A DNA stretch of 64,000 nucleotides, taken from assembly GCA_024741835.1 (NCBI GenBank), contig JAENRP010000058.1, positions 116,255 to 180,254 of the forward strand, in the 5' to 3' direction. Positions within the stretch are counted from its first letter, which is position 1, and every line of letters starts with the position of its first letter. Under the pieces are notes generated by a model. It was not told where the DNA came from and did not search any database. It saw only the letters and a program-made list of their open reading frames with translations. The position numbers and the translations under genes were made by a program. Positions 9,277 to 18,671 of this stretch are shown piece after piece. This DNA comes from Diplocarpon mali. Taxonomy: Eukaryota > Ascomycota > Leotiomycetes > Helotiales > Drepanopezizaceae.

Positions 9277-9659
9277 ACTCCTAGGCTGGACCTATAAGTA
9301 GATTCCTTTAAGGAAAGTGCACTTTCTACCCTAATACAATTAAGCGAGGATAAGGAGAATAGATAGACTCCTAAGCTAGGACTATAAGTGGATTGCAAGG
9401 TATTCTTAAAGGTGACTCCTAAGCTAAGATTATAAGTGAATTTAATAGAAATGACTCTTAGGCCAGGACTGCGAGTGGATTTTACAAATTCGCTAATAAT
9501 AACTCTTAGGCTAGGATCGCAAGTGAAATTCGTAGAAATGACTCTTAGGCTAGGACCGCGAGTGAAATTCGCAAATTCGTTAGAGACGACTCTTAAGCTA
9601 AGACTGCGAGTAGATTTTGCGGTTTTATTAAAAATGACTCTTAAGCTAGGCTTATAATT
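9277..9659 (+). repeat. Array of eight 23 bp palindromes with 39/48 bp spacing
   Basis: Copies start at 9277, 9367, 9415, 9454, 9502, 9541, 9589 and 9637, all 23 bp and in one orientation. Steps are 90, 48, 39, 48, 39, 48 and 48 bp, all multiples of three, so the array keeps reading frame on both strands. The plus frame gives a recurring MTLRLGxRVKF-like peptide. The array lies exactly between the protease relic and the GAG-pre-integrase relic. The sequences between copies are also related (GAAATTCG, GATTTT). Open frames on both strands here are products of the repeat, not host genes. Confidence 0.9.
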
Positions 9660-9759
9660 AGAAAACGGCAAAACTTTAAATTGCTATCACTAGTCCTTTC
9701 TAGCTATTAATAATAAAGCATCGACTGATAATAGGCTATTAAAGCTATTAGAAGCTAAA

Positions 9760-10600
9760 AGCCTATTAAGGTATTAGCTAATATATAAAAGATTTGTATA
9801 TTTAAGGCTAAAGAAATTAAAGGGCTTATATAAGGTCTTGATCTTAAAATAGAAGATTTAAGTATTAAAGGATCGCTTAATATACCGAATTTGCAAGCTA
9901 ATAAAACTTTGAAATTGGACGCAAACTAAGCTTAGTTTATAGAAAGATTCGATACTAATATTAATATCTATTAATACTATTAGACTATTTATAACCTTAA
10001 TTAAAGGAAATAATTAGTTTTCTTAAATAGTAGATAACTCTATTTAATAGATATAGACTATTTACGCTAGGACCAAATTTAAGCTTATAGAAAAGCTGGA
10101 AACTTGGAAAGTAATAGAAGAACGCTAGACTTAATTAAAGCTAATAGCTATTAGGTTTAATAATATATTAGAGATTAAGGTAAAGCTTAATAAATAGGTA
10201 AAATAAGGAGTTTATTATAAACTAACTATAATATATAAAGGTTCTTATTAGAATAGCATCGCTAAGCGAAGCATTTAGTAAGTAGAGACTAACTATTGCG
10301 CTTTATTATAAGATGCTAACTTACTATTAGAATTCTAAGACCTTGCAATTAAAGCAAATATATACTTACGAAATAGAATAGGTAGTAGACTAATAGTTAA
10401 TAGCACTTAAATATTACTATATAAGGTATATTTCAAATAGAAACTAAGCCTAGACTATATCTATATCTTTAAAAGCGTTTGCTACTCTTATATTAGCCCG
10501 AAGTCCTAGCCTATAGGTATAAAGAGTAAGAAGCTAATAGACTAAGGTAGAGAGTATATATTTATTAAGTATATTAAATAGATAATAAAGTAATAGATAA
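9760..10600 (+). pseudogene. Inner copia GAG-pre-integrase and integrase relic
   Basis: The plus strand reads RFVYLRLKKLKGL, a stop, GLDLKIEDLSIKGSLNIPNL at about 9785-9900. This fits the copia GAG-pre-integrase pattern (LxHxRLxHxSxxxLxxLxxxxKGL). The integrase core expected downstream to about 10600 is too decayed for me to place its catalytic residues. Confidence 0.55.
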
Positions 10601-11289
10601 TATATATACTAGATTTAAAGCGAGTAATTATATTCTTAGTAGTTAAGTTTAATAAATCTCGAAATAGGGGAGAGCTATCCTTAAAGCTCTATATACCTAG
10701 AGATTCGCAAGGTATACTACTTAATAGTAATACTATTAAGTTAAACTAATAACCCCTTTCTCTTAGCTTAAGCATATTAAGCGCACCTATTAATCGACAA
10801 CCTATTAGTCGCCTAAAGGCCGAATAGACTATTCCTATTGTTTGCGAACTACTTAAAGTATAAAACAACTTTAATATTATTATCCCTTTAGTTAAAGCAC
10901 TTATAGTAAAGGATATTCTTAAAATAGGTATAAGTAATAATAAGCCTCTACTATTAGAAAGCGGTTCCTTAAATAATAAGCCTATAGAACCTATAGCCGA
11001 ACCTACGTCTTTAAAAAGGAATAAAGACTTAAAACTAAAAGATACTTTAGACAAACGCGAGTCTAAGCGTATCTAAGCTATAATAATGCATAGGATCTAT
11101 AAGCTTAAACTTTAATAGAGCTTTAATAAAGATAATGCATTCTTAGCCACTAAGGAGATAATGAAAATCTCTCTTTTAAAGATATATAATAAAGCTATTA
11201 ATAACTTAGAGAATAAAGCAGTATAGAATAAGGCAATTTAAAAGGAGATAAGCTCTTTTATTATAAATAGTATATAGATAGAGGAACTA

Positions 11290-12720
11290 ATACTAAAGGA
11301 TATGAACCTAGTATTAATAAAGTGGGTCTTTATAATTAAGATATATGTAAATAGGACCTTAGAATATTATAAGGTAAGGCTTATAGCTAAAGGCTTCTCC
11401 TAATAGTATAGAGAAGACTATTTCGATACATTCGCGCTAATAGTTCGTATAGATACCCTTTGTATATTTATAGTAATAGTAGCCGCTAAAGACCTTAAAT
11501 GCAAATAGTATAATATTAAAAATGCATTTATTAAAGCAATTATAAAGGAACGGATTTTTCTCTCCTAACCTAATAGTATTCCTATACGCGCTAGCTACTC
11601 TCTTTATATACTTTATAGTATTTATAGGCTTAAATAATTAGCTTATAATTAGAACCTCTTATATAGCTTTGCTTTAGTAGAAATAGGATTCGTTTAAAGC
11701 TTAGCTAACCCTTGTCTATTTACCTATACTAAGCGTAGAATCAAGTTGCTACTATATATTAATGATATTACTATAGCTATAAAAACAATTACTCAATTGG
11801 ATTAGTTCTTTATAATAATTTAAAAACATTTTAATACTAAGGATCTAAAGGGAATTTATAAGATCCTTAACATCTGCATTATAAGGAACTGCTTTACTTA
11901 AGAACTCTAGTTAGATTAAGAGTAATATATTAAAAAGATCCTAGACTAAATAGGACTCTCTACTTATACTCTTAACTTTAAACTAAAGCGTACTCTAATC
12001 GAAGGAAAGTATAATAAGTTAGAGCCTACTAATGAAAATAAGCAAAGAGAAGATTTAAAGAAGTATTAATAGGATATTAGAGCGATTATATATACTATAG
12101 TATATATAAGATTAGATATTGCCTTTATTATTAAGCAACTTAGTTAGAACTTAAAGGATCTGACAATTTAATATAAGAATGCAATCAAGCGACTTAAAAG
12201 GTACCTTTAATTAATAATTATATAAAAGGTAAGATATAGACTAACGAAATATATAAGCGCAAAGCTTAAGGTATATACTGATTCCAACTAGGCAAATATA
12301 AAAGGTCGGAAAAGTATATTTAAAAGCGTAGTAGTACTATATAGTAGACTTATATTATAAGGAAGTAGGAAGTAGAAATTAATAGCTATTATAAGTACTA
12401 AGGCCAAATATATATTAATATTATTAAATTGCAAGTAAGGATTATAGATTGCTTAAGTTTTAAAAGATATAAGTTTCGCTAAGTATATTAAATAAGATAG
12501 AAACTATATTAATCTTTAAGTAAATAATATAAGGGCGATTGCACTTATAAAGAATCTATACTTATATAAGCAATCGAAATATATTAATATTGCCTACTAC
12601 TTTATTTACAACCTTATTATAAAGAATAAGTTATCGATCACCTATATTCTAACCGATTAAATAATAGCAGATGGATTTATAAAGCTATTAAAGATAATTG
12701 CAAAGTTTAAAGCATTTAAA
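11290..12720 (+). pseudogene. Inner copia reverse transcriptase and RNase H relic
   Basis: RT motifs in order: KWVFIIK near 11320, YYKVRLIAKGFS and YREDYFDTFA near 11370-11440, YNIKNAFIKAIIKERIF near 11510-11560, and YINDI at 11755-11769 (YVDD position, Asp to Asn). RNase H motifs: RLDIAFIIKQLS near 12115, TDSN then a stop then ANIKGRKSIFKSVVVLYSR near 12280-12345, and LIAIISTKAKY near 12380-12410. Nearly every expected Gln or Trp codon is TAG or TAA. The copia identity is secure; the gene is dead. Confidence 0.88.
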
Positions 12721-12770
12721 GATATGCTAAGGTTATAGAAGATAGTAAGGGCTTAGCAGGCTTAAGGACG

Positions 12771-12920
12771 ACTCCTAGGCCCGCCTTATAAGTTAGGTTA
12801 CGTAGTCTTATAGAAGAAAGTTTTTAAATCGACTCCTAGGCCTAGACCGCAAGTTAAGTCATATAGTCTTATAAAGGAATATCTTTTAGGAAATTTGACT
12901 CTTAGTCCTACCTTATAAGT
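12771..12920 (+). repeat. Three 23 bp palindromes near the 3' end of the inner element
   Basis: Copies lie at 12771-12793, 12832-12854 and 12898-12920 (steps 61 and 66 bp), between RNase H and the purine tract. They share ACTCCTAGGCC or ACTCTTAG at the left and AAGT at the right. Confidence 0.83.
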
Positions 12921-13058
12921 AGGATTAGTAATTTTAATAGAGGTTGCTATTAATTAATTGTTTTTAATTTAAAGAAATACTTAGGAGTTAGATTAGCGCA
13001 AAAGGATAGTTATTATTTTCCTAACTATAAGTCAATCGAAGTAAGGTTTAAGTAGGGG

Positions 13059-13253
13059 TATTAAGATAGGTAATATAGCTATCACTCTAATGTATTATTA
13101 TATAACCCTACTACTTAATTAGTAGGATATTGATATATATATAGCTATAGGGAAGAAAGGGGTAACCTTCCTTCCTTAACTCTTACCAATATATCGACTA
13201 TCGACCTTTAGAAGTTTCCTATACCTACTGCGCCGACTCACTTAAGCTTAATA
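13059..13253 (+). repeat. 3' LTR of inner copia element
   Basis: 195 bp copy of 7157-7351, preceded by a purine tract and followed by the AAAGG duplication. Confidence 0.92.
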
Positions 13254-14066
13254 AAAGGCGATAATATAAGCTTTAAGTAAGTTGAAGTTATTATATTTAA
13301 TAGTAATATAGGTTTAGATAGCGTTATATTCAAATACTATTCTAAATCCTTTGTACTATTTTTAAAGAGCTTCTTATATATCTAAGGCAGATTTATCGCC
13401 TTCTATATAAGCTAGTAGGCCTAGTTTATAATTAAGTATAATAGTAAGCTTTATTTAAGATTCTTTAGCTTCCTATCTAACCTAATTGTCCCTTTCCTTA
13501 TTTATAATAGAATAGTCCTATAAGTCAACCTTAAGTAAAGCATATATTCTAGCTTTTATATAAAGATATATAGTTAAGGCATTTGACTTTATAAGGTTTA
13601 AAACCTTATTCCTCTACTAGCTATAGTCTTCTGCGCCTTTAAGCTTTTAAGACTCAAAGAGGCTAAGGGCAGCTAAAGACAATAATAATATCTTATTTAT
13701 ATATATATATATAGAGTTATCGAAAGGAGGAGAAGAAGGAGGAGGAGGAAATAAACTATTAAATTCAAGTTTAAGGTATTATATATCAGTCCTTTTAAAA
13801 ATAAGTGATTCAGGCAATAGAGTACTTTTAGTAATTAAGCTAGTAATCTTAGCTATTAGTCCTAATGATTTAGCTATAGTGACGAATCTTACGTAAGCTT
13901 AGATTATTGCATAGCGCTTTAAAAGAGGAGTAGCCACTATTTTATTATTAAAATGACGCTTATTATATATCGTTAGTTAAGTAAAACTCAAAATATCAAT
14001 TAGCCTTTTCATTTATAAAGGAGACTCTGATCGATGGAATTTGTCGAATGCTATTCATAGGCATAC
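13254..14066 (-). pseudogene. Gag-side remainder of the outer copia element
   Basis: By position this is the 5' leader and gag region of the outer element, separated from the rest (up to 7156) by the inner insertion. It is heavily AT-biased. A purine-rich patch GGAGGAGAAGAAGGAGGAGG lies near 13725-13750. I could not recognise a zinc knuckle or gag motif, so the label rests on element structure. Confidence 0.5.
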
Positions 14067-14079
14067 AGGGCTTATAACC
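14067..14079 (-). other. Primer-binding site of outer copia element
   Basis: The minus strand reads GGTTATAAGCCCT immediately after the element's 5' LTR. This is the same initiator-tRNA-Met-type half-tRNA site as in the inner element. Confidence 0.7.
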
Positions 14080-14319
14080 TATAGCAAGGAGGTTCTCTAA
14101 TAGTGAACTTAATAGTAAACTAGAAGAGGGCATAAAGAAGTATAAGGTGCAAACAACAATATTAGGTATCTTATATCTTAATTCATAAGAGCTCTCTAAC
14201 TACAAGCTATTTAACAAGGGCTGCCACTAAGTCATATGGCAAGTCATATAACACATCATATATATAATATATCATATGATAGATCATATGACAAACATGT
14301 GACGGGCATTCCTGCAACA
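14080..14319 (-). repeat. LTR of outer copia element (right copy; element 5' LTR)
   Basis: 240 bp, aligned without gaps to 2260-2499. Its outer half (right side) keeps C and G (CATATGGCAAG, ACACATCATAT, CCTGCAACA) where the left copy has T and A. The TSD TGTTG follows at 14320-14324. Confidence 0.93.
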
Positions 14320-14324
14320 TGTTG

Positions 14325-15389
14325 TAACCTTATTACTTATATAAGCTAAGTATCAGCAACTACGGAAGAGGGAATGATTAGATTCACGAGGTCCCAAAAC
14401 ACGTTCTACTCTTTGCTACCGCCGACGTTTGTTCACATCGCTTATCCGATGTATACGCTAAGAATTCAAGTGGCAATTTTCGCGAAGCTACCCATAGGGG
14501 TGAACAGGTAGAGGCTCTACTATAATGCAAAGCTCGCAGACTCGCGTCGATGATAGTCGGACGTGTCTTAAGGTTTTGGTAAAACCAGTTCTGTCTGGGA
14601 GCTTCAGCATGAACACGGTCCAAAGCGTGGCCAAGTTTCGAGTGACGCGATTCATCTCATGATACAAACCGAACTACGACGAGGTGCGCTCGTATGCTCA
14701 CCGTGCTGGTACTCGGATGCCTTGTACATCGGTCCGACAATGCATGATCTCGTCAGCATTGTCCGCAGGCATCCCGAATCATCCGACTTCTGACATCAAC
14801 TGGCAACGGGACGTCCTAACCTGGCCCCATCAAGCTTCGTGTTTCAGTGGATCGCCTCTACCGAGAATGTTTCTGATGGTTGTTGCTCGCGTCACATGAC
14901 CGATCCCCATCTCCACAGATATGCCCGACAACAGAGGGAACGGAGGCACGACCAATGCTGGGTTGCTAAGTGCGTATTCGTGTTTTATTTACGGCCATGC
15001 AATATAGCTCTGGTGCGGATTCTTTTCCCTCTCTTTCTGAGAGAGTATTGCACGTGGTGTTGTGTTAGCGCCGAACTAAGGCTAAGGTAGCCATTGCTTC
15101 TGCTTTGACGCCGCACCGCTTTCCTGCTCTCACTCTGTTTCACGCCGAAGATTTCTCCAGGTCCATGACGGAGCAATCGAACCCAGGCTATGAGTCCGCT
15201 CGTAGTCTTGGCCTCTCTTACGACCGGCGAGTTTGACCACTCTCACAACATTTGCTGGCATGTACCCACTCCAGAGCCTGGAGCGAAAGCCGCCGCCGAA
15301 CTTCAGATTACTATGAATCCGGCCTGAACACGATTGCGAGCACATTGAAATTACTGTGTCTGCCCCCCTTCTTAGCAGCTCCTCGGCCA
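14325..15389. other. No recognisable gene between transposon and HET relic
   Basis: About 1.06 kb of moderately AT-rich DNA. Short open frames exist on both strands (for example minus 14384-14623, 79 codons), but none has a motif or a convincing start. Degraded N-terminal HET-gene sequence may extend into 15290-15389. Confidence 0.5.
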
Positions 15390-16845
15390 TGCGAAGCGCC
15401 CTCTAAGTCTTGGGGATCGCCCAACGACTGATGTATTGCCTACCTCAACGGTTACGTTTCCGGAGTTACATCAAATCTTATCAAAGCTCTGAATACATTC
15501 CGATTGAAGCCTCGAGCATGAAGCTTCTTGGAGCGGGCCAACTTCTATAAGCCAAAAGAGACTTGAAGAGAGGTTGCAACAAGTGCAGCTCATGAAGCAG
15601 ATACACAATATCGCCACTCGATCCGTCGTGTATCTACGCGAACGCTCGCCTCTGAGTCCAGACATACAGATAGACTACTGCAAAGGGCAGCGACCGTGGA
15701 TCCTTGGCGAATATGACCAACCTTGCATCCTTCGAGGTTCGGAAATCGAAAAGTACAAGCGAACATTGTCAATGTCGACTGTGCTCAAGCTACAGCGAAA
15801 GGAGCTCACATGAGCCTGGTAGGTATTTTCTGTCAAAGTTGAAGAGCCTCGACTTAATCTGCTTGCGAATGATTGGTACCCAGAATTTTGATCTTCTTTG
15901 ATGGGTTCCAAACTGCACCGAAATCAGGGTCAAAGCACCATGCAGCGAATTGAGAAGGTAAATGGGCCCAACCTTTCCTCGTACCCACTGCACGTGAGGT
16001 ATATTTATGCCGACATTCTCGCTAAATCTGCTGTCGAATTTCGGTTGCATCCAGTCGACGAAAAGATGTCGAGGTTCTCCTTCAGGCGGCGAATGGCAAT
16101 TTCCGGCCCAATGCCTCTATCGATCATACATCTAGGAATCTATCAGCCGAAGGCATTCAAATCAGTCAAGTCAAGCAGGTTGGTCGATCGCTCGCCGAGG
16201 ATGGAGAGAAAGTGCCGCTGCTCTATACGACGCTACTAAACTGGGAAGGGATGATGCTGGAGGTCTTTAGTCACAACACGAACCAAATATGAAACCACTC
16301 AGTTCTAGAGGAATATGCCAAATTCTGTACGAGCGGTAACGACACCCCCAAGACTACCCGATGGCAACTTCAGAGTATCTGCTCGCAGAGGGAACAGGGA
16401 AAGAGTCCAGATATTCGACAAACAACCGGTCTTACCTCGGTGGAAGCTGTATGGTCGTAGGATTCCTTTGAAAGATTTGCGGTCATTGGGGCGAGTAATA
16501 TCAATCTTCTACCGAATATAAGTGCAACTGCACGTCCTGGGAGGCGAATCAAAACGGCGAATCGCCTTGGGATATTGCAGAGTGAGATATTATTTTGCCT
16601 GCAGATCGTCGATTCATGGCCTTGGAGAATATTTGAATTGATTTCACGTCGATCGGTGCAAGAGAAGGAGATATCGTTCGTGTCTTCTGAAGCGTTCAAT
16701 CCCAGTCTTGTTCATATCAGAGGTGGAAAAGGTCAACATCCTCTGTCAAGCCTATTTCCACTGACTCATGGATGGGGAGGCAATAGCAGTCATGAAAGCC
16801 GCCAAGGGTGACAAGATGCAATGGATCATCTCTCAAAAACCGTAA
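15390..16845 (+). pseudogene. HET-domain (heterokaryon incompatibility) pseudogene
   Basis: HET family landmarks appear in order but in different frames. SWGSPND then a stop and AYLNGYVSGVTSNLIKALN lie at about 15411-15490. SISQKRLEERLQQVQLMKQI, then HNIATRSVVYLRE, the block after the usual W-x-D-A-x-C-I-N-Q motif, lie at about 15540-15625. LLNWEGMMLEVFS, LEEYAKFC and NDTPKTTRWQLQSIC lie near 16230-16385, then PGRRIKTANRLG near 16535. LMDGEAIAVMKAA, the usual C-terminal end, lies near 16765-16800 and ends at TAA 16843-16845. The CINQ core reads TSISQ. Several frameshifts and stops rule out a product of normal length. HET proteins act in non-self recognition and cell death; such genes are often polymorphic and decayed. 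Confidence 0.78.
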
Positions 16846-17006
16846 CCCTCGACCCGAAATCAGGACCATGTATCTAGGCGTGCGATAATGAATTTGCTCA
16901 CCTCAAATGCTACGCAGTATACCATGCTCCTCCTTCAATCCAGCCCTGGGAAGTACCTGGCGACCGGTTCTGGCTCCTCCCACTTCTCTAGTAGACCAGA
17001 TCTCTG

Positions 17007-17744
17007 TCACTGACCCCTAACTTTGCGCGGCAATACATAGCCAACCTCGGCCTCAACTGCGGCCAGATCCGCAGCCTCTCGATCCTTCGCATCTAACTCC
17101 TCTTCAAAAGCCTCCACCAGGTCTCCAAGATATCTCAGCAAAAGCCTCAGACTGTCCCTATCAACTCGTTGTGCCTCTTCAAACAGTAGTTCGACAATCG
17201 GGATTTTCGAGCAACTCGGACCCTCCCCTGGTCTCCCCTCCGTGTTCTCTGTCGCCTTGGTTCTGGGCTCGTATGGAAGCTTCATCTCAACTCTTGCCAT
17301 GGCTAGGCCAAGAGCAAGCAGCGACGACTCGGTCTCAGGGTTACCTGTTGCAGCGTGATGCAGGGCTGCAATTCCTACGACGGCTAGTGCTGGAGCCATG
17401 GGGCCGTCGATGAAGGGAAGTGTACGAGCTGTTGAAACCGGCAAGTCCACGGACTGACGACCAGAGAATCTCTCCTGGGACTCTTGGGAGACCAGGTCGA
17501 GCATGGCGGTCTGGCTTCGAGTGTGCTGTCTGTGCTGGGCCTCCGACATGTCCCTGGTTATCTTCTTCATGAAGCGGGGGTGTTTTTGATCGGTAGTTGT
17601 GAACAGACTCTCCTGCTCTAAATCTTGCGGCGGTTTTCTGAAAAGAATGGTCCGATAGAGCTTCTGGAAAGCCAAAGAAGGGGCCATCCAGAGGGTTGTT
17701 TCATCGCATCCATGATGCCTCGAGAAGCCCGCAGACAATGTCAT
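17007..17744 (-). CDS. Hypothetical protein, paralogue of the next gene
   Basis: An intron-free frame of 245 aa. No known domain is recognised. The middle has an alanine/leucine-rich stretch (APALAVVGIAALHHAA, about residues 118-135). The C-terminal third is predicted helical and acidic (VELLFEEAQRVDRDSLRLLL, AFEEELDAKDREAADLAA). That C-terminal part resembles the gene at 18012-18671 (LFE, ELDA or AELDA, EAE spacing), so the two look like a divergent tandem pair. The first ATG of the frame was taken. The N-terminal 100 residues are not conserved between the two, so exon structure there is uncertain. Confidence 0.5.
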   Translation of the reverse strand: MTLSAGFSRHHGCDETTLWMAPSLAFQKLYRTILFRKPPQDLEQESLFTTTDQKHPRFMKKITRDMSEAQHRQHTRSQTAMLDLVSQESQERFSGRQSVDLPVSTARTLPFIDGPMAPALAVVGIAALHHAATGNPETESSLLALGLAMARVEMKLPYEPRTKATENTEGRPGEGPSCSKIPIVELLFEEAQRVDRDSLRLLLRYLGDLVEAFEEELDAKDREAADLAAVEAEVGYVLPRKVRGQ

Positions 17745-18011
17745 GGCCGCTTGCTATTCACCAGCATGACACCGTGGAAGTACCTCGAAGTCGGCAGCTG
17801 AGTGATCCAGACACAACGACAGTGCCTAGACTTGTCTTCGAATCTCTTCCTAGGCTAAGTTGTTTCTTTAGGGGTTGAATGACTATCCGAGAGAGGCGAC
17901 CTTAGGTATAGAGCTAAGCGGATGTATATATTATAGCATCACGATCCCCTGCTTTGCTTTGTGCGATATGATCTATGCGCAACTAGAACCGGCCATCTGC
18001 CCTACAAATGG

Positions 18012-18671
18012 TTAAGCATCCAGACTGCAACTGATAATCTTACAGCTAGGAACTTGTTCTACTAGCCACCAAGCCCTCAGCTTCCAAGATCCGCTTCTGT
18101 GCCGTATGATCCTGGCGAATCTCTTCCTCGGTTTCTCTCTCGACACCACGTCCTTTTCCGCAGCTAGAGTCGCTTCTGCCTCTGCAGCTTCCAAGTCATC
18201 TCTCACTGTTCCTGCGTCAAGCTCAGCCTGCATCTTCGATGAAAACAGCGGCGCAAACTCCATCAGATCCCACAGCGCGCTGTTGTCCCCCTCCAGCTGC
18301 ACCATGTTCTCAAACAGGACCCCGGCTATCTTTCTTCGCATCTCTCTCGGGCGCATCTGTCTCTGGCTTTGCCAGATCAGGCTGGCCTGACCCGCTCCCT
18401 GGGAGATACTTTGAGCGGCCCGTGCATTGGAGAACACAAAGGGGATGTGGAGATAGCCAGGCGAGAAGTTCCAAAAGAGCTCATTTTTCTGCGTGGAAAA
18501 GTCTTCCAATGTGAGATGTCTCCAGGTGAGATTGGCGTGCTGTTGAGTTTTGGGCTGTCTTGCATCTTCTCTAGGAATAATTTCAGGAGAGGTCAATCGA
18601 CTGAAGCTGTCTGACTGGGGCTTTATGTTCGGGGGCAGCGGGGTCCATGGCCAGAGCCCCTGTTGAGGCAC
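18012..18671 (-). CDS. Hypothetical protein with probable frameshift near its C-terminus
   Basis: A 219 aa frame with no recognised domain. The part KIAGVLFENMVQLEGDNSAL and AELDAGTVRDDLEAAEAEA resembles the C-terminal region of the neighbour at 17007-17744. After about residue 171 (DVVSREKP) the frame turns basic and unlike the preceding part. The alternative frame from the same point gives a coherent helical tail (ERETEEEIRQDHTAQKRILE, then AEGLVASRTSS) ending at 18046. A one-base change in the short A-run just before (GGAAAAGGAC) would join them. This may be a real inactivating deletion or a consensus error. Confidence 0.48.
   Translation of the reverse strand: MPQQGLWPWTPLPPNIKPQSDSFSRLTSPEIIPREDARQPKTQQHANLTWRHLTLEDFSTQKNELFWNFSPGYLHIPFVFSNARAAQSISQGAGQASLIWQSQRQMRPREMRRKIAGVLFENMVQLEGDNSALWDLMEFAPLFSSKMQAELDAGTVRDDLEAAEAEATLAAEKDVVSREKPRKRFARIIRHRSGSWKLRAWWLVEQVPSCKIISCSLDA

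Larger units (their letters stand above)
7157..13253 (+). mobile_element. Inner full-length Ty1/copia retrotransposon, RIP-degraded
   Basis: The 6,097 bp element has LTRs of exactly 195 bp (7157-7351 and 13059-13253) and a perfect AAAGG duplication (7152-7156 and 13254-13258). A primer-binding site at 7352-7363 abuts the 5' LTR and a purine tract (AAGTAGGGG) abuts the 3' LTR. Domain relics follow copia order on the plus strand: gag with zinc knuckle, protease, GAG-pre-integrase/integrase, RT, RNase H. It sits inside the 5' (gag-side) part of the outer element, in opposite orientation. Coding capacity is destroyed by many TAG and TAA codons. Confidence 0.92.
2260..14319 (-). mobile_element. 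Outer Ty1/copia retrotransposon, RIP-degraded, with three nested insertions
   Basis: The element is bounded by direct 240 bp LTRs (2260-2499 and 14080-14319) with TG...CA ends and a 5 bp duplication TGTTG. Its orientation is minus. The primer-binding site lies at 14067-14079 next to the right LTR, the polypurine tract at 2500-2511 next to the left LTR, and the pol relics read on the minus strand. Removing the inner copia element (6,097 bp), the solo LTR (307 bp), the 85 bp insertion and one copy of each duplication leaves about 5.55 kb, a normal copia length. Pol order on the minus strand is integrase (about 5500-5180), reverse transcriptase (about 4195-3700) and RNase H (about 3050-2860), which is the copia arrangement. 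Stop codons occur throughout, so the element is non-autonomous. Confidence 0.9.

Noticed and set aside
9277..9659. CRISPR-like look of a direct-repeat array with short spacers
   Set aside because: Eukaryotic nuclear DNA with degenerate repeats, related spacers and no cas genes; better explained as a minisatellite in a copia polyprotein.
9243..9671. Open frames on both strands over the palindrome array (142 and 73 codons)
   Set aside because: Produced by in-frame repeats within a dead retroelement; no independent protein features.
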